Shown here piece after piece: positions 1 through 11,615 of a stretch of DNA of 64,000 bases. The notes under the pieces were generated by a model, which was not told the origin of the DNA, made no database searches, and saw only the letters and a program-made list of their open reading frames with translations. Numbering within the stretch: position 1 is the stretch's first letter; every line of letters begins with the position of its first letter. The position numbers were made by a program, and so were the translations under genes. The stretch comes from Crambe crambe. Taxonomy: Eukaryota > Porifera > Demospongiae > Poecilosclerida > Crambeidae. Location of the stretch: the NCBI GenBank assembly GCA_963924555.1, contig OZ004583.1, forward strand, positions 4,745,501 through 4,809,500, given 5' to 3'.

Positions 1-360
1 CAGTCCGAAGAACTCTTCTTCTACGATAACACCTCCAGTTGTCTCTAAGAGGTAATATCACCGTGGAAATATTTCCCCTTCTGATAGTGCAGCCATTTGG
101 ATGATTAGTGCACATGGTACACGAGCAATGTGGGCCATTACGAAAGCGAGTCTTAGTCGTCCCTTCAGATTCAGTCACTGCAAGCTTCCACCACAATATA
201 GTCAGCAAGAAGTTCAAATAAAGCTCGTACCTCAGGACTCCACCTACACACACACACAGCAGGAATAATCATATTGTACATGAAGGAAGCACAAAATTAA
301 ATTTTGACTACTTCAAGAAAAACTACCTGTACTTGGAAAGAGACAGTGGCCGAAATGTAC
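1..360. other. No gene seen
   Basis: AT-rich sequence with a short CA run near 250. No open frame with recognisable content on either strand. Confidence 0.5.
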
Positions 361-570
361 AACTGCTATAATCAGAGAGTATGTTAGCACTGAGATGGTG
401 GGTCAAAGGTCATAAGACTGTATAAACTAAAAATTCTTCTTTCCCTTCTACCCTTACTCTAAAGGTTCTCTCAGAAGACTACAGTGAAAAACTACATCTA
501 CACAGAAGAGGGAAGAATGTTAAAAAATCTAGAATTCATTCAAACAATTTCTAAAATTGACTTTAGATCA
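361..570 (+). repeat. Dispersed repeat, copy A (partner at 52.9 kb)
   Basis: A stretch of about 200 bp is repeated in the same orientation at about 52,890-53,090, at roughly 80% identity by eye. Shared landmarks are GGGTCAAAGGTCAT, GACTGTATAAACTAAAA, TTCTACCCTTACTCT and CTACATCTACA. A 76-residue open frame at 484-714 lies mostly inside it and looks like no known protein, so I treat it as part of the repeat. The copy at 52.9 kb is preceded by AAGTAGGGATGGC, a string related to the ends of other repeats in this window. Confidence 0.7.
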
Positions 571-1177
571 ACCTTTCTGCTTTTCCTCTGCCCCATGAAA
601 GAAAGTGGGCCTGGGTACGAGGCTACTAAAACTCCTACTTGCAAGGAGGAAGTGACTGTTATTACACCTGGTGGTGAAGTAAGCTTACATAAGAACTATT
701 ATCATGGCTTTTGAACACTTGACAGCCATGGTTTATTCAAAGCAGGTGTTCTAAATTCCTTGTGGTAAATGGCAGCTCCATACTTTGCTTATGGGACATA
801 CAGGTGATAAGGAATGAAGCATTATAAAAAGTACTATGATAAATAGATGTCTGTCTGTGTTTGAAATTTTGAATTGATTTATGATTTTTGAAGTGGGAAG
901 TAAACCCAAATAGTTTAATAGCAAGAGACAGTTGTTCCTGTGGTCATATAGTAGTTTAATGGCAAGAGACATTTCATTATGTTCCTGTGGTTGTTTATTT
1001 GCACTTACACTTGAATACATTTTCCATAAACAGTTCTATTTTAACTTGGGCCCCTCACATATGAATTTGGGAACCTTTGACTTTAAACTCGGCAGTTTCA
1101 GAACTATTTGAACTGTTTGGAATTACCCCATTTTTGGTACCATACTCTAACTAGATGATTATACTTTAATAACATAC

Positions 1178-1383
1178 CTGCACTCAATAAATGCTCCATC
1201 TTGAGAGTGTATATAAACATGACAGCTATCAACAACCACCATAAGGTCAATATCAGAGGAATGAACCAGACATGGCGGGAAATGGCCGGGGAGCTTCTCT
1301 GCTTTGGCTTGAGTCCATGGAAACAGTAATACTGTCTCAGGTGCTGGACCCGAGACTTCCACAGGTCTGCCGATTGCATCCTC
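1178..1383 (-). CDS. Putative internal exon, unidentified protein
   Basis: Read on the minus strand, this 206-bp block is open throughout. It begins after a good acceptor (TTTTGATCTTCAG) and ends at a good donor (CAG|GTATGT). The open frame includes PETVLLFPWTQAKAEKLPGH and, nearer the donor, DIDLMVVVDSCHVYIHS, which has the balance of a folded domain rather than a random frame. I do not recognise the family. It faces the Atos-like exons on the other strand, so it would belong to a different gene. No neighbouring exon could be placed with confidence. Confidence 0.35.
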
Positions 1384-1411
1384 CTGAAGATCAAAACCGT
1401 TCGCGGGCCTC

Positions 1412-1468
1412 GCCTAGTCTGGCATAGCACCGCCCACCGACTTGAGTAGTCGGAGGGCCAGACTAGGC
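1412..1468. repeat. Short inverted repeat, TAGTCTGGC family
   Basis: GCCTAGTCTGGC at 1412-1423 is matched by its reverse complement at 1457-1468 around a GC-rich centre. The same TAGTCTGGC.TAGC start opens the long perfect hairpin at 15,881, so the two probably belong to one repeat family. The surrounding 1,380-1,560 is noticeably GC-richer than its flanks. Confidence 0.55.
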
Positions 1469-1842
1469 CCCGCCCCTGCGCATGACCCTATAATCTCGTA
1501 CTCCGAGGTAAAGGGTCGACGCCGCCATGGGGTCGGGGGTGGACATGCACAGTGTCTGTTGCTAAAATGAGGAGATCCAGGAAAGAACCCACGTAACATC
1601 CGAGCTTCCTGTGCTGCAAAACACCTGCAAAGTATGCCTGATACTCTGAAGTGTACAGCATCCTTATGACCTTACCAAACTGGTATATCTGCAGCATGTT
1701 GTCCTAGAAAAGGAGTTGAAAGAAACAGTCGATTTTCACCTACCCACCATGGCCTTTGGGAAAAATGACATCATTAGAGGTGAACATGCCCCTCCCACTT
1801 CATTGGGGGAGGGGCCCTCAGTTTCTAGATAGATAAAATCAG

Positions 1843-2760
1843 CTTGCATTTCGTCCTCCTTTACATCCATTCCATGATGGAGGACGAGCCTCCTCAGTCT
1901 TTGGTGGAGGAGTAGCCTCAGTCTTTGCTGATCCACTCAAATTTGACTTGCTCCCTGCGTCTAGACTAGGAGGGTCTGGAGGATTGGAGGACTCATCAGG
2001 TTCACTCCCTGTGTCTAAACTAAGAGGATCAGTGGAACCAGATAGTGCTGGTCAAGGATCTCACCAAGCAAGGCAGCAGAGAAAGTTTGATATCTACTTG
2101 ATGATGGTAAGGAAAGTTGAATGAATTTCTAGTGTACTAATTCTTTAACAAAGCTATCACAAAGAGGAATCTCAGTCATTGGAGTCATCGTTGCCTAAAA
2201 TTCCAGAGCCAGGTCCCTCACAAAGGAACAGTTCAAGTGGTAAGTTGAAAGAAAGTGTTCTTACCTAACACGACTGCTCCTTCCAGACACTGTTTAATCC
2301 TAACCACATGGTGGTCAAGATCTACATAGTCACCTACGACTTCTCAGATATGCCCCCTCTCACACAGACATTCCTACGTCAGAAAACCCTCTCCCGCCCA
2401 CACCACTTGGCTGGTCAGGGTGCCATACCCACCACTTACCTCCCAGCCCTCCACTACCTCATTCATCTCAGGCAAGTAGACATTCTTACAGCAAAGTGGT
2501 CAATTCAGATGGTTGTATTCTTGTTGCTGCAGGTTTCTTTGTTCCAAGTCAAAAAGTACGATTGTGCACCAGACACTACTGCCCATGACCCTGACCACAG
2601 CAAAGTCTCCCTGTACACCAGAACGGAGGTCCCAATCAACCCAGATACAGTCCCTCTACCATCACCACCAGAGCCTAGCTTCAGTACGAGCAGTAGTATT
2701 GGCTCTCTCTTTTGTGGGACAAGTTTCCTAAACTTCAGGACGATCTCTACAAGGACCTAA
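1843..2760 (+). pseudogene. Atos (FAM214)-like gene fragment, three exons
   Basis: Three consecutive exons fit one protein. 1843-2106 is exactly 88 codons, ends at ATG|GTAAGG and is low-complexity. 2165-2239 (25 codons) ends in QVPHKGTVQV before GTAAGT. 2287 onward begins TLFNPNHMVVK after a CTTCCAG acceptor. Motifs TLFNPN, YDFSDMPP, TQTFLRQ and LHYLIHLR are hallmarks of the conserved Atos/FAM214 domain, a family linked to transcription and metabolism. TEVPINP near 2630 matches the following part of that domain, but the next residues (RYSP) sit in another frame, so the copy is decaying. The upstream half of the domain was not found. A GC donor (AG|GCAAGT) at 2471 is possible. Family match is strong; whether the gene is functional is doubtful. 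Confidence 0.6.
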
Positions 2761-3062
2761 CTCATGCTGTCAAGGTAGGCCTTTAGGACAAGTGATTGGA
2801 GAGCTAAATTTTAATAATTAATTATCGTTTTATTATTTCTCTCTTTCACAGTATTCCCTAATAGACGAACCAGTGGACCATGGTGTGGGTATTGTGGCAG
2901 ACACTGATACGTGGATAGTGAAAGTCGTGGCAGTCTCCAAGAACTAGTCTGCAGACCAGTGATGTCATTTGTGTCTCAGGTTTGGTCCAGCCTGCAAAGT
3001 GTGTCGAACAGATGCTCAGCTCTGTCAAGAACATGCACTCCATTAGAATGCCACCTGAATTT
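2718..3062 (+). pseudogene. Folliculin-interacting protein (FNIP)-like C-terminal fragment
   Basis: Two exon pieces flank a 77-bp intron (2775-2851; donor AAG|GTAGGC, acceptor TCTTTCACAG). Exon 2852-3062 reads DEPVDHGVGIVADTDTW and, after a one-base frame change near 2935, ends CVEQMLSSVKNM...RMPPEF before GTGAGT. The order 'DEPV...IVADTDTW', then a 'V.S.LV..ML' helix, then 'MPPEF', matches the C-terminal folliculin-binding region of FNIP1/FNIP2 as I remember it. FNIP proteins work with folliculin in nutrient and mTOR/AMPK signalling. The frame break gives a TAG at 2945-2947 in the first frame, and the next FNIP exon is not seen downstream. It starts within or just after the Atos-like piece, which is not expected of either gene. 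Confidence 0.5.
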
Positions 3063-3868
3063 GTGAGTCATGACCCCTGTTATAATAACCAGTAATTACA
3101 TGTTCAAATTCCAAATAATGCACACTACTTCAAATGATGCACACCTTACAGGTGACACAATACATTCTAAATGATGCACACTTTACTCCAGATGATATAC
3201 TTTATGTTGAAACCAAGCACACTCATTTGTGTCATTCTTTACTTTCTGTGAGAATGAAATACTGCCCAAAATTGTAGATGGACTGAGGTATGTGAAGTGT
3301 TATGTCATAGAGTATAGTGATCTTGAATAACCCTGTCATAATTATGACGTCCTTATTATTGTGGGGGGTTGAAGTGGCGGGATCGAGTGTAAAGGTGCAT
3401 GGGTGCATGTTTATCAGTCAAGAGTTGTATAATACCTTATAAATTAAGGATGCCTTTTTAGATTGCAATGCTGATAATCACTATGCATGTCTGAGCCTGT
3501 CTATACAACTGTCTATACAACTGTCTACATGTTTACATACAAAGTGTCTGATCAATAAACCTGTTAAGTGCTTGCTTAACAATTCTTCTTTCTTATTTAT
3601 AGCATTGGTTCTACGGATGTCTCCATGCTCTTTGCTCTTGCTGCTGTTAACTGTCATGATCCCTGACCTTTCAGCTCACTTTGCAAAACTTTTGGTGAAT
3701 AAAATCAAATTGGATATTATTGTATTGGCTCCTGATACCAAATATTTTTTTTTTCAACAAACCATTGTACAAAGAGAAACTAATGGATGAACTTTACAAG
3801 AAAGACTAAATTATTATAAATATTCTAACATGGAAACAGGGTTTAGGGGGAAAGGTCTAGTGTTTCAA
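3063..3868. other. No clear gene; short degenerate tandem motifs
   Basis: About four imperfect copies of a CAAATGATGCACAC-like motif lie at 3105-3190, and a triplicated CTGTCTATACAA at 3497-3530. An open frame at 3572-3790 has no recognisable content. Confidence 0.4.
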
Positions 3869-4115
3869 TCAAATATACTTGCTTTCAATCTTTGAGGCTA
3901 TACGAGGAAAGTCCACGGTGGGTGCCCTCAGGGCCTTCACCAGTGCCTTCCATGATGGGGTCACTGATTTGAGCCATTTCGAAAGTACTTCTCGAAAACG
4001 GTCCACCACTTCCTGATAGTTGACTCTGATTGCATCGAGAGTATTCTGGAGTATTGAAGACAGACAGAGAGCAACCTTTACCACAGCTATGTGGCACCAC
4101 TCTATGAATTTCTTT
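3869..4115 (-). CDS. Death-domain C-terminal exon
   Basis: The minus strand encodes about 75 residues ending at a TGA beside 3869. They contain LQNTLDAI, VVDRFREVLSKWLK, PSWKALVKALRAPTV and ASKIESKY. This is the helix pattern of invertebrate death domains (long L..I..N...V..CL..ML..WLK, then W..LV.ALR...V), which mediate homotypic binding in apoptosis and innate signalling. It would be the very C-terminus of a protein. The 5' edge is uncertain: an acceptor-like ACAAAG/TTCATAG lies near 4110. The rest of the host protein (NLR-like, kinase or adaptor) was not found, so it may be a fragment. Death domains are numerous in sponges. Confidence 0.55.
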
Positions 4116-4873
4116 GTATTTTGTTTGTAAACAAAGTAATGCAACCACACCATAATAGTAAACAAAGCCAATTCCTACTGGCTGGGTTCAAGTGATTTGT
4201 TGTGTGCAGCCCTGTATTAGAGTAATGATAACTTCCATCGGAGGGATAGTGCAAATGAGCCTCTGTTATGAAGAAAGGTGCAAAAACAGTGTTTGAGTGA
4301 CACAAACCGGCAGATGAATCTGCACGCTAACGGCCTCCAGCTGTAGATATGCCTAATCTCTCCGGTGAAGTGATTCCTCTACTTATGTACTCTGCACCAA
4401 TATCCCAAACGCACCTTTGCTACATCGAGAACAATGCTGGACGGCAAACTCTCAAGCTAGCACCTACTTCCCCAGTTGCTGACGGAGCGACCTAGCAAGA
4501 ACTTGCTTTCGTCATATTATGTAAGATCACATGACCAGAATAGCGCAGGCGCGGTATTGTGGCGGTTTAAGCTCAAAGGAGCAGAAGAATAGCATAACAC
4601 AGGTAGTAATAAATCAATTCACAAACTGTTATTATAGTGTGTGTTTTTTGCTGGTCTTCACTCTCATCTGCAAACAAAATAGTGACAACACTGTATTAAG
4701 TTTAGATGCTGACACAGTTGCCCTGGAGAGTATCACATTAAAGAGGTGTCCTTTCTCATAGGTTTGTCAAAAAGGTGTCTCAAATCTCAGGCATTCATAT
4801 CTGGGGGTTCACTATTTCACCACTATAGACTGCATCACTTACAGCTGGTCTTCATTTGTGAGATTTTCATCCT

Positions 4874-4879
<6 letters not shown>

Positions 4880-4906
<27 letters not shown>

Positions 4907-4907
4907 T
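4880..4907. repeat. (AG)n microsatellite
   Basis: A run of AGAGAG dinucleotides; no further structure. Confidence 0.9.
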
Positions 4908-4977
4908 AAGTTATCAGGCATCTGCAAGTGTGTTCATATACTAACTGCCTCCTTAATGTTGTAGCCATAGAGCAAAC

Positions 4978-7900
4978 ATGTCATGCATCCGAGTTGTATC
5001 CCTACTGGTGAACTGTGGTTACGCCTGGACATGCATTTACCAAAATTCGAACCCAAAAGGTATTGGAAGTAAAGCTTGTTTAAATATTGATACACAAGCC
5101 AGGGCTATAAACTTTCGATCTGAATTTGGTAACGTGAGCAATTATGGCATTCCTACTGGATACTTCAAGTGTAAGGGAAAAAGTCAATTTGACCATGATT
5201 GTGAAAAGATTCTCGATGGCTTCAAAGCCAAGTTCAGATCTGACATAGGATTGAACAGAGATAACTATATCCATACATTTTCCCACCAAAATTGGTCAGA
5301 GCTTTCTGATACCGAAAAGGAGCAGCACACCCTGAGCAAATGCAAATGCAAATGCTGCTGCCAATTGCATGAAGCATTGCAACTATCTTTCCCATTGAAG
5401 CCAGCATACCAACCAGAACCAGTCCTAGCAATAAACACTCAAGCTTTACGACAAGGGGTTGAACTGTAGTGTTAGCAGAACTTAACCAGGAAAGTACCAC
5501 AGAAAAAGGCTCACACAGTCATTTTGCTCACCCAGAGAAGCCCCACTACCTAAAAAGCTTAAATCACATTCTCCAAACTTTGAGCATGTTAGCTGAGACA
5601 CAGTAGGACTAAAACAGACTTTAGAGACCTGGGAGAAAGGCTCATCTATTAACTGGACCAAGGTTGCCTTTGAGCATGGAATAAAAGGTGGAAATGCAGG
5701 CCAGGTAGTGAAGGAGTTTACTATTGCTAGCAACATAGACATCAGTCACATTGCTACTCCAAAGAGAAAGCCAACATGCCGGCCATGCAGGAAGAAATGC
5801 TGTGGTATTTCAATACCTAGCAACCCACCAATATCCTCTATTGATAAAAAATGATTAATGAGGGAAGATATTCTTTAGGGGAAGAATGCGAGCTCACTAA
5901 ATACATCCCCAATAATGGCACTGTAGTGCCACAGGATGTCATGGTCCAGGGAATAACTGAGGCAGAAGCTGCTACAAAAGCATTCAGCATACATGCGCCT
6001 AGACACAGTAAATACAATGACAAGAGAACAACTAACTACTAAATTGAAAGGTCTTCGTTACTTGGATTTAGCCACCATGTCTACGGAGTGCCTTAGAAAA
6101 CAGCTTCAGTCAGCTCAAACTTCACGCTCCTTGTGCCTTTGGCATGATCATGCCACAATCCTCAAAACTGGGTTCATTATGATAACAGTACATGTGATGT
6201 ATGACCCCATAGTTTTCTTAACAGATGAAGAGTACAACCAGGGGCACCCCGGGAAGAATATATGTGTGCAAGCGGAAGTGGAGCAACCTGAAACATACCT
6301 CCTCGTGACCAGGTATTCTTGTGTAGAAGATCAGGCAGCATTAGTTGGGGATAGGCTTGAATGTTTACCCAACCTAGCTAAGCCTGTTGTTACTGATAAT
6401 GGAATTGAGATTGCAGACACCATGAGGTTTTTCACGGGAGACCACCCTGCAGTACAGTTTGAACAAGGGACCAAACTGGGTGGGAACTACAAGTGTGGAG
6501 CTTGCAGCTGCAAGGAAAATCTATTTGATGATCAAGCTCACTCCTCATGGAGACCACTTGAGGAACTGCAATCACTAGCCACCAACGGTACACTTGGAAG
6601 AAAACCTGGGGTCTTACATCCATTCGACAACCTCAGAGTAGGTGAAATGAGAACAGAGCTAGGAGCTAGGGGGAAGGTATTCCATAATTTAAAGAAAGAC
6701 GAGCTACAGAAGAGCCTCAATGAAACTCTGAGAGGAGTTACTCGAGTGCCCTCGCTTCTTCTTACAGACCCCACCCAGTCACTACTTTCACTACACCTTG
6801 AAAAATATGAAGTTGTAGCCTCTGAGCCACTTCATGATATAAAGGGGCATTTGATTAATCTCATAACCGAACTGCCTTATATCCTACCACAAGGTGACAC
6901 AGCAAACAAATGTAACCACCTGATTGAGTGCTGTCTATCTAAAGAGAAAAAAGTCAGGAGCAGATCTCAGACGGGTAATTATTCAAATTTATTTACTGTT
7001 ACGGAATCTCAACTGCAGTTCCAAAATAATCCTTCTCCTAGCCACTATGATCAAAATCAGTGAGATTGCCTATTCATTGGACTACCAAAGGACACCCCGG
7101 CAACTTTTACAACTCCTGCTGGCTACACATGGAGCTATGTCGACATTTCTTCAGCAATCCCAAAAAGCTATCAAGATCCAAAATGTTTGGGCTATACCTT
7201 CATGCAATAACAGCACATAGCCCCACACAATATGAGTTGGCTTGTTTGAGATCATTAAATACAGAAGGTCAGGAGAGATTATTTGGCCAAGCTAGAACAA
7301 TTGCTGAATCTTGCACCAATAGGCACCCAGAAAATATCATTCCACAAGTTTAGCTACGCTTACAAGCCAAACAGGAGCAACATGTAGCACTAATGGCAGT
7401 TCACAAAGGGGAAACCCAGGTATCTCATGTGGCCAAGGAGCTACCAAAGTTACCTGGTACTACAGTGAAAAAATCCTTTATCAGGAAGAGAGAGAGTAGT
7501 TGGCAGCTGCACCTTCAGCGAATAAGCCCCTTTCTCAAAGATGGCGAGGGCGTGTGGTGGACAGCTACATCGGAAGGCTTTCACTTCAGGGATGGTGATG
7601 ACGATAGTAATCAGCAGGGTACCTTCATCTTGCTTCATCATCGCTGTCACTCGTTAAAGGATCTTGAAGATAGAAGAGCACAGTGCTGGAAGGAAATAAT
7701 TAGCAAAAAAATTGAAGTACCTGCAGAGCAGATCAAAATTTACGATGAACAGGAAATGCTAAGAAGCCGGCTAGTTTACACTACTAACTCAGAAGACAGC
7801 ATAGCCCGTGAGAATCCTTTGGAGGCTCTACAAAGTGGCACAGATCCCCCTGAAAACTCCCAAGACAACACTGGCTACACACTACCCCCAGCCCTGCCAC

Positions 7901-8103
7901 AAGCTATAAGCCCCAATGACTTACTCCTCCAAAACAGCATCAGCACTGCACTTGCAGCCCCTGAGGGCCTTCCAGATGACACTGGCGGCCTTCCAGATGA
8001 CACTGGCGACCCATCACTCTCTGCCCTGTCAGAAGTCACCAGCACTGCACTTTCAGCTCCCAAGAGCCTTCCAGAGCCAGAGGACAACAGCGACTCAAGT
8101 TGA
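4978..8103 (+). pseudogene. Broken copy of an unnamed multicopy family with SAP and Cys-cluster motifs
   Basis: Successive pieces in all three forward frames read as one protein. 4978-5469 holds a Cys-rich motif (CKCKCCC) after NWSELSDTEKEQHTL. 5851-6042 and 5993-7063 carry SLCLWHDH, FFTGDHPAVQFE, a CGACSC cluster and a SAP-like segment (LRVGEMRTELGARG...KKDEL). 7060-8103 carries LYLHAITAHSP, SLNTEGQERLFGQA and a C-terminal domain. I know this architecture as multicopy and uncharacterised in cnidarians and sponges; no function is established. Breaks seen: a stop after 5469, frame changes near 5990, 6950 and 7110, and one in-frame TAG at 7351-7353 (PQV*LRLQ). The last 230 codons include a duplicated GLPDDTG unit. 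Abundance suggests a link to mobile DNA, but that is inference. Confidence 0.6.
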
Positions 8104-9622
8104 AGCAACAACATATCAAATCTTGTGAGTTTATAACTAGGCGGCTAATTTTTGTTTTGTTTGCATGGATTTTTGATGGTTGCTATATACTATTGCAATT
8201 GTTATTTTAGAGTGGTAGTGATTATTGTCAATTAGTGCTTGTAGTCCTCAGTTACTATGTATCAGCATCCTTACTGCTGATATTATTATACTCTTTTTCA
8301 AGTAGCTAGCTATGGTTTTTTTGTTATAGTGTGATGAGGAAGCTGACTTGCTGGGCCAGAATTCATGAGCCTCCTCCACAGAAATTTAACTAGTTTCCTC
8401 ATTGATGTAGTAGTTACCAACTTGATTTTGCTAAGCTTCAGAAATTGAGCTCACTTAAGCTATCAGTCTAACTGCAAGCATTGCAAAAAATATTTTGACA
8501 TTTTTATTACCCACTTATCCTCATGAGCTTGGTAAGGTGTATGGATATAGCTATACTTTCTTTCATAACTACAAAACTTATTGGCATGCTCACAATTCTT
8601 CTCCAGGTCTTTTCCAGTTCTTGATTCTTTGTGTGCATTATATTGTTGAAAACCAGCTACCTGCTCAGGGTGCAGTGGCACTTTAACTAGCCTTAGAACC
8701 TTAGCTTATACAAATAAATGCACCTTAGCTATTAGAGAAGAACAAGTAGCTAAGATATTCCCCATGTATCCACCATTGTTAAGGGTGCATGCTTGCAATA
8801 GCAACGCCCGTGCTTCTATTTCTAGAGTAAGAAAAGGTTGTCCTGCACTTATACTGCAGTTAGTCAGATAATTTTATAGTCTTATCTTCAGATAGGATCA
8901 ATCTACACACTATGTATTAATTATTAAGAGGGGGTGGGGCATGGTGTGGCTAAAATACCTTAAACCATAAAGTTTTGATTACCTCGTAAATCACTGGTTG
9001 GAATCAGCTCATTTTTTGCATGCAGCTTTCATAAGCTAAGGTGATCAACGTAACAGTTATATCTAGCTTACACTTTTCAAATCACAAGGTCGGACATGAA
9101 AAAAAAAATTAATATTGAAATTCAGAAAAATTCAATGTTTTGTAGAATATAGATAGGTGTCTGAGAGAAAAAAATCATCCAAGTGAGTCCAATAGTTCGT
9201 GAGAATTACAGGCATTAGCAAAGTTGTTCATATATAGCACCCACCCACGAAAATTAAATTGTTGGTGTATGTGGTAGTGACATGGTACTCTATAGCTAGG
9301 ATATTGCTGCTTTAAACAGCTCTGGAGTTATACTCTCCTAGCAACCATGCGTGGGTGGAGGGTTGCCAACACCCTTAAGGTAGCTATAGTTGGGTTCATG
9401 GTTGTAGATCGAAAAGATAGATAGTTGGCAATGGAATAATATTAACTTTCATTATTGTGCACAAAATATTATAATAGAGCACAGAGGCTCTCTATACACA
9501 ATAGCTAGTCACAAAAACAATGGTAAGGAAGTAACAAAGAATAAGGGATAAAGGACTAACTGAGCATGCTCATAACTAATGGAAGTCAAGTTTACTACAA
9601 TAGTAATTATTCATGAACATTC
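8104..9622. other. About 1.5 kb with no gene seen
   Basis: AT-rich spacer. Open frames at 8463-8686 on both strands have no recognisable content. This interval is 3' of both flanking genes. Confidence 0.5.
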
Positions 9623-10717
9623 TTAATTACTTCTAAAAGAACAGCTTAAAAAGCAGTGATAATAACCATCATCATCTTTTGGTTTGGTCATGGACAGAAG
9701 TTCCAGTCCTTCAACTGTTTGTTCTCCAAACTCAAACGTTGAAATCTCCTTGTACAATGACTCTGGGATATTTAACTCCTTGTGCTTGGGGGCCTTTTTG
9801 TACTTCATCTTGGAGGCCTTGGCTATCGTCAAATGTGACTCAAACGGCTTATTATTAATAAGCGAAAGACCATTTTCAGAGAAATATTTCCGTACGAGAG
9901 CTACACAGAGAATGATAGCTAGAATGATAGCTAGCTAAATTCATCTGACAATTTACATACCAGCAATTCTATACAACTTCTCTCTGGCAGGACCCTCCTT
10001 GATTTTAGCAAAGATGACATTATTTGAGAACCTGCCAATTCCACTTATTTCTAGGGTCAAGGGTTCATCGTCAATGGAGATATCACTTATTACTGTTTCG
10101 GTGACCTCTGCTAGAACTTCCTTTGCTCTAAAGAAGAGACAAACAATAAGTTGGATACACCTGGGACCCATCCTTTGTAGTATCCTCTGTTGGAGGTGAT
10201 TTTGTATAGAGTGTACTTTATTAAGAGGTTATCCTCTTTCAGAGTCCTAACTATAGCTGGTAAAGGGTCACCACAACTCCAGACTCACTTCTCTTCCTGC
10301 TCAGTATTATCCAGCCTCAACACCATCAAGGTGATGTGGAATATCTTCGGGGAAACCATTGCAGACTCTAGTGAAGGCTCTGCATCCTTCAGCTTCTGTT
10401 GGACTTCTTCCAATTTCTCTTTTATGATGGATGATGGCACACGTATTGAAATGAATGCATTTGGTCTTACTATCAAATGGACAAAAAGAGAGAGAGATTA
10501 TTATACCAGAATATTAACAGCTAGTATATAAGGGGGAAATCATTACATGAGGGACAAAAAGTGCCATTTTTTGTATCCAATATATGTAGGCTATTAAATC
10601 ACCCATGGACACAACATTATAATCCACCACTGGTTAAGATAATAATGGTAAAGAGTTCTCACAAGTACATATTCCATTATAGAACTCACCTGAGTTTTCA
10701 TAGGCACCATCAGCCAT
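9623..10717 (-). CDS. AKAP7-like 2H phosphoesterase-domain protein, four exons
   Basis: Four minus-strand exons join in frame: 10717-10690 (ATG GCT GAT..., donor GTGAGT), 10469-10289 (acceptor GATAG, donor GTGAGT), 10127-9961 (acceptor CTTTAG, donor GTATGT) and 9900-9623 (acceptor GTGTAG, stop). They total 654 nt, or 217 residues plus stop. The protein opens MADGAYENSVRPNAF and shows both 2H phosphoesterase motifs, FHITL in exon 2 and SHLTI in exon 4, plus GIGRF and a terminal DGYYHC as in A-kinase anchor protein 7 long isoforms. That fold binds AMP/CMP or cleaves 2'-5' or cyclic phosphates. Here it is essentially the domain alone, without an obvious PKA-anchoring tail. All splice signals are good and no frame is broken, so I read it as a working cellular gene. 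Close relatives (LENG9, ASCC1) fit less well. Confidence 0.85.
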
Positions 10718-11100
10718 TATATTCGAGATGCACTGATAATTGAAAAATCCCTCCTCACAAATAAGTGTTTATTTTTAACCACCAACAAGAACTGTAGAAA
10801 TAAGATGTGATGATTCATTTATAACAGTGTAATCATAATATTATGCCAACTTACAAGTCTGAGGAAAGACAGGAGTGGGTGGGGTTCCCTTAGGCTAAAA
10901 AGCACAATGATAAGCTAGCTAGGTAGTTAGCTAACTCACCTTTATAAATAAGTCGACTAAGATCAATCGCAAGATACTGCTATCTTAAAGACAAACCATA
11001 GAACACTGACCGTTCAACTATGTTTACTGTTTACTGAGTCAAAAGATAAAAGGCAATGAATCTCATTATGTGGTTACAGTACATAATTATATGCTGGAGG
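10718..11100. other. Upstream region of the AKAP7-like gene
   Basis: AT-rich sequence 5' of the minus-strand gene. No confident promoter element was identified. Confidence 0.3.
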
Positions 11101-11147
11101 AGGTATCCGGTGTCATAAAGTTTTGGGGACCCCCTGCTTTTTTTTCT

Positions 11148-11615
11148 TCCCTATTATGCTATGCTCCAATGCCAGAACCCCTGCCCTATTATGCTCAACA
11201 AACATGCCTATTATGCTTTAAAAATTGGTAAGAAAATTAATAAGTGATGGTTTATTGTAGCATAATTGCAGCCTCTTTTAGTCATCCCATCATAATTTTA
11301 TCAGCAGCAAGTCAGTTCGCTGTAACATTTAGTAAAGAAAACAGCAGCAGAAGACAGTTGTAATAACATGGCTGGAGGCACTGCTATGGCTGGTACAGTG
11401 GCTCCCGCTCTGAATAATAGTTGTTGTTTTTTTGTTACCACCACCAATTATGTAGGTGGCTACTCTAATTCAGCAGTTTATACAAAGGAACTCAAGAGTC
11501 GACATCAATACCTCCATATCTGCCAACCCCTGGAAGTAAAAATCCCCTATTATGCCAGCATTGTGCTGGCATTAAGGTTCAACCCATTATGCCCAAAACT
11601 ATGCCAGCATAATTT
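11148..11615. repeat. TATTATGC-rich repeat region
   Basis: TATTATGC or CATTATGC occurs repeatedly (near 11152, 11193, 11210, 11550, 11584), with the palindromic CCAGCATTGTGCTGGCAT at 11554. I read it as a degenerate interspersed repeat. The open frame at 11368-11652 spans the repeat and is not protein-like. Confidence 0.45.

Noticed and set aside
484..714. 76-codon open frame near the left edge
   Set aside because: Starts at GTG, lies mostly within a dispersed repeat also found at 52.9 kb, and has no protein-like features.
1104..1936. Several overlapping minus-strand open frames
   Set aside because: GC-rich sequence keeps frames open by chance. Only the block with both splice sites (1178-1383) was kept.
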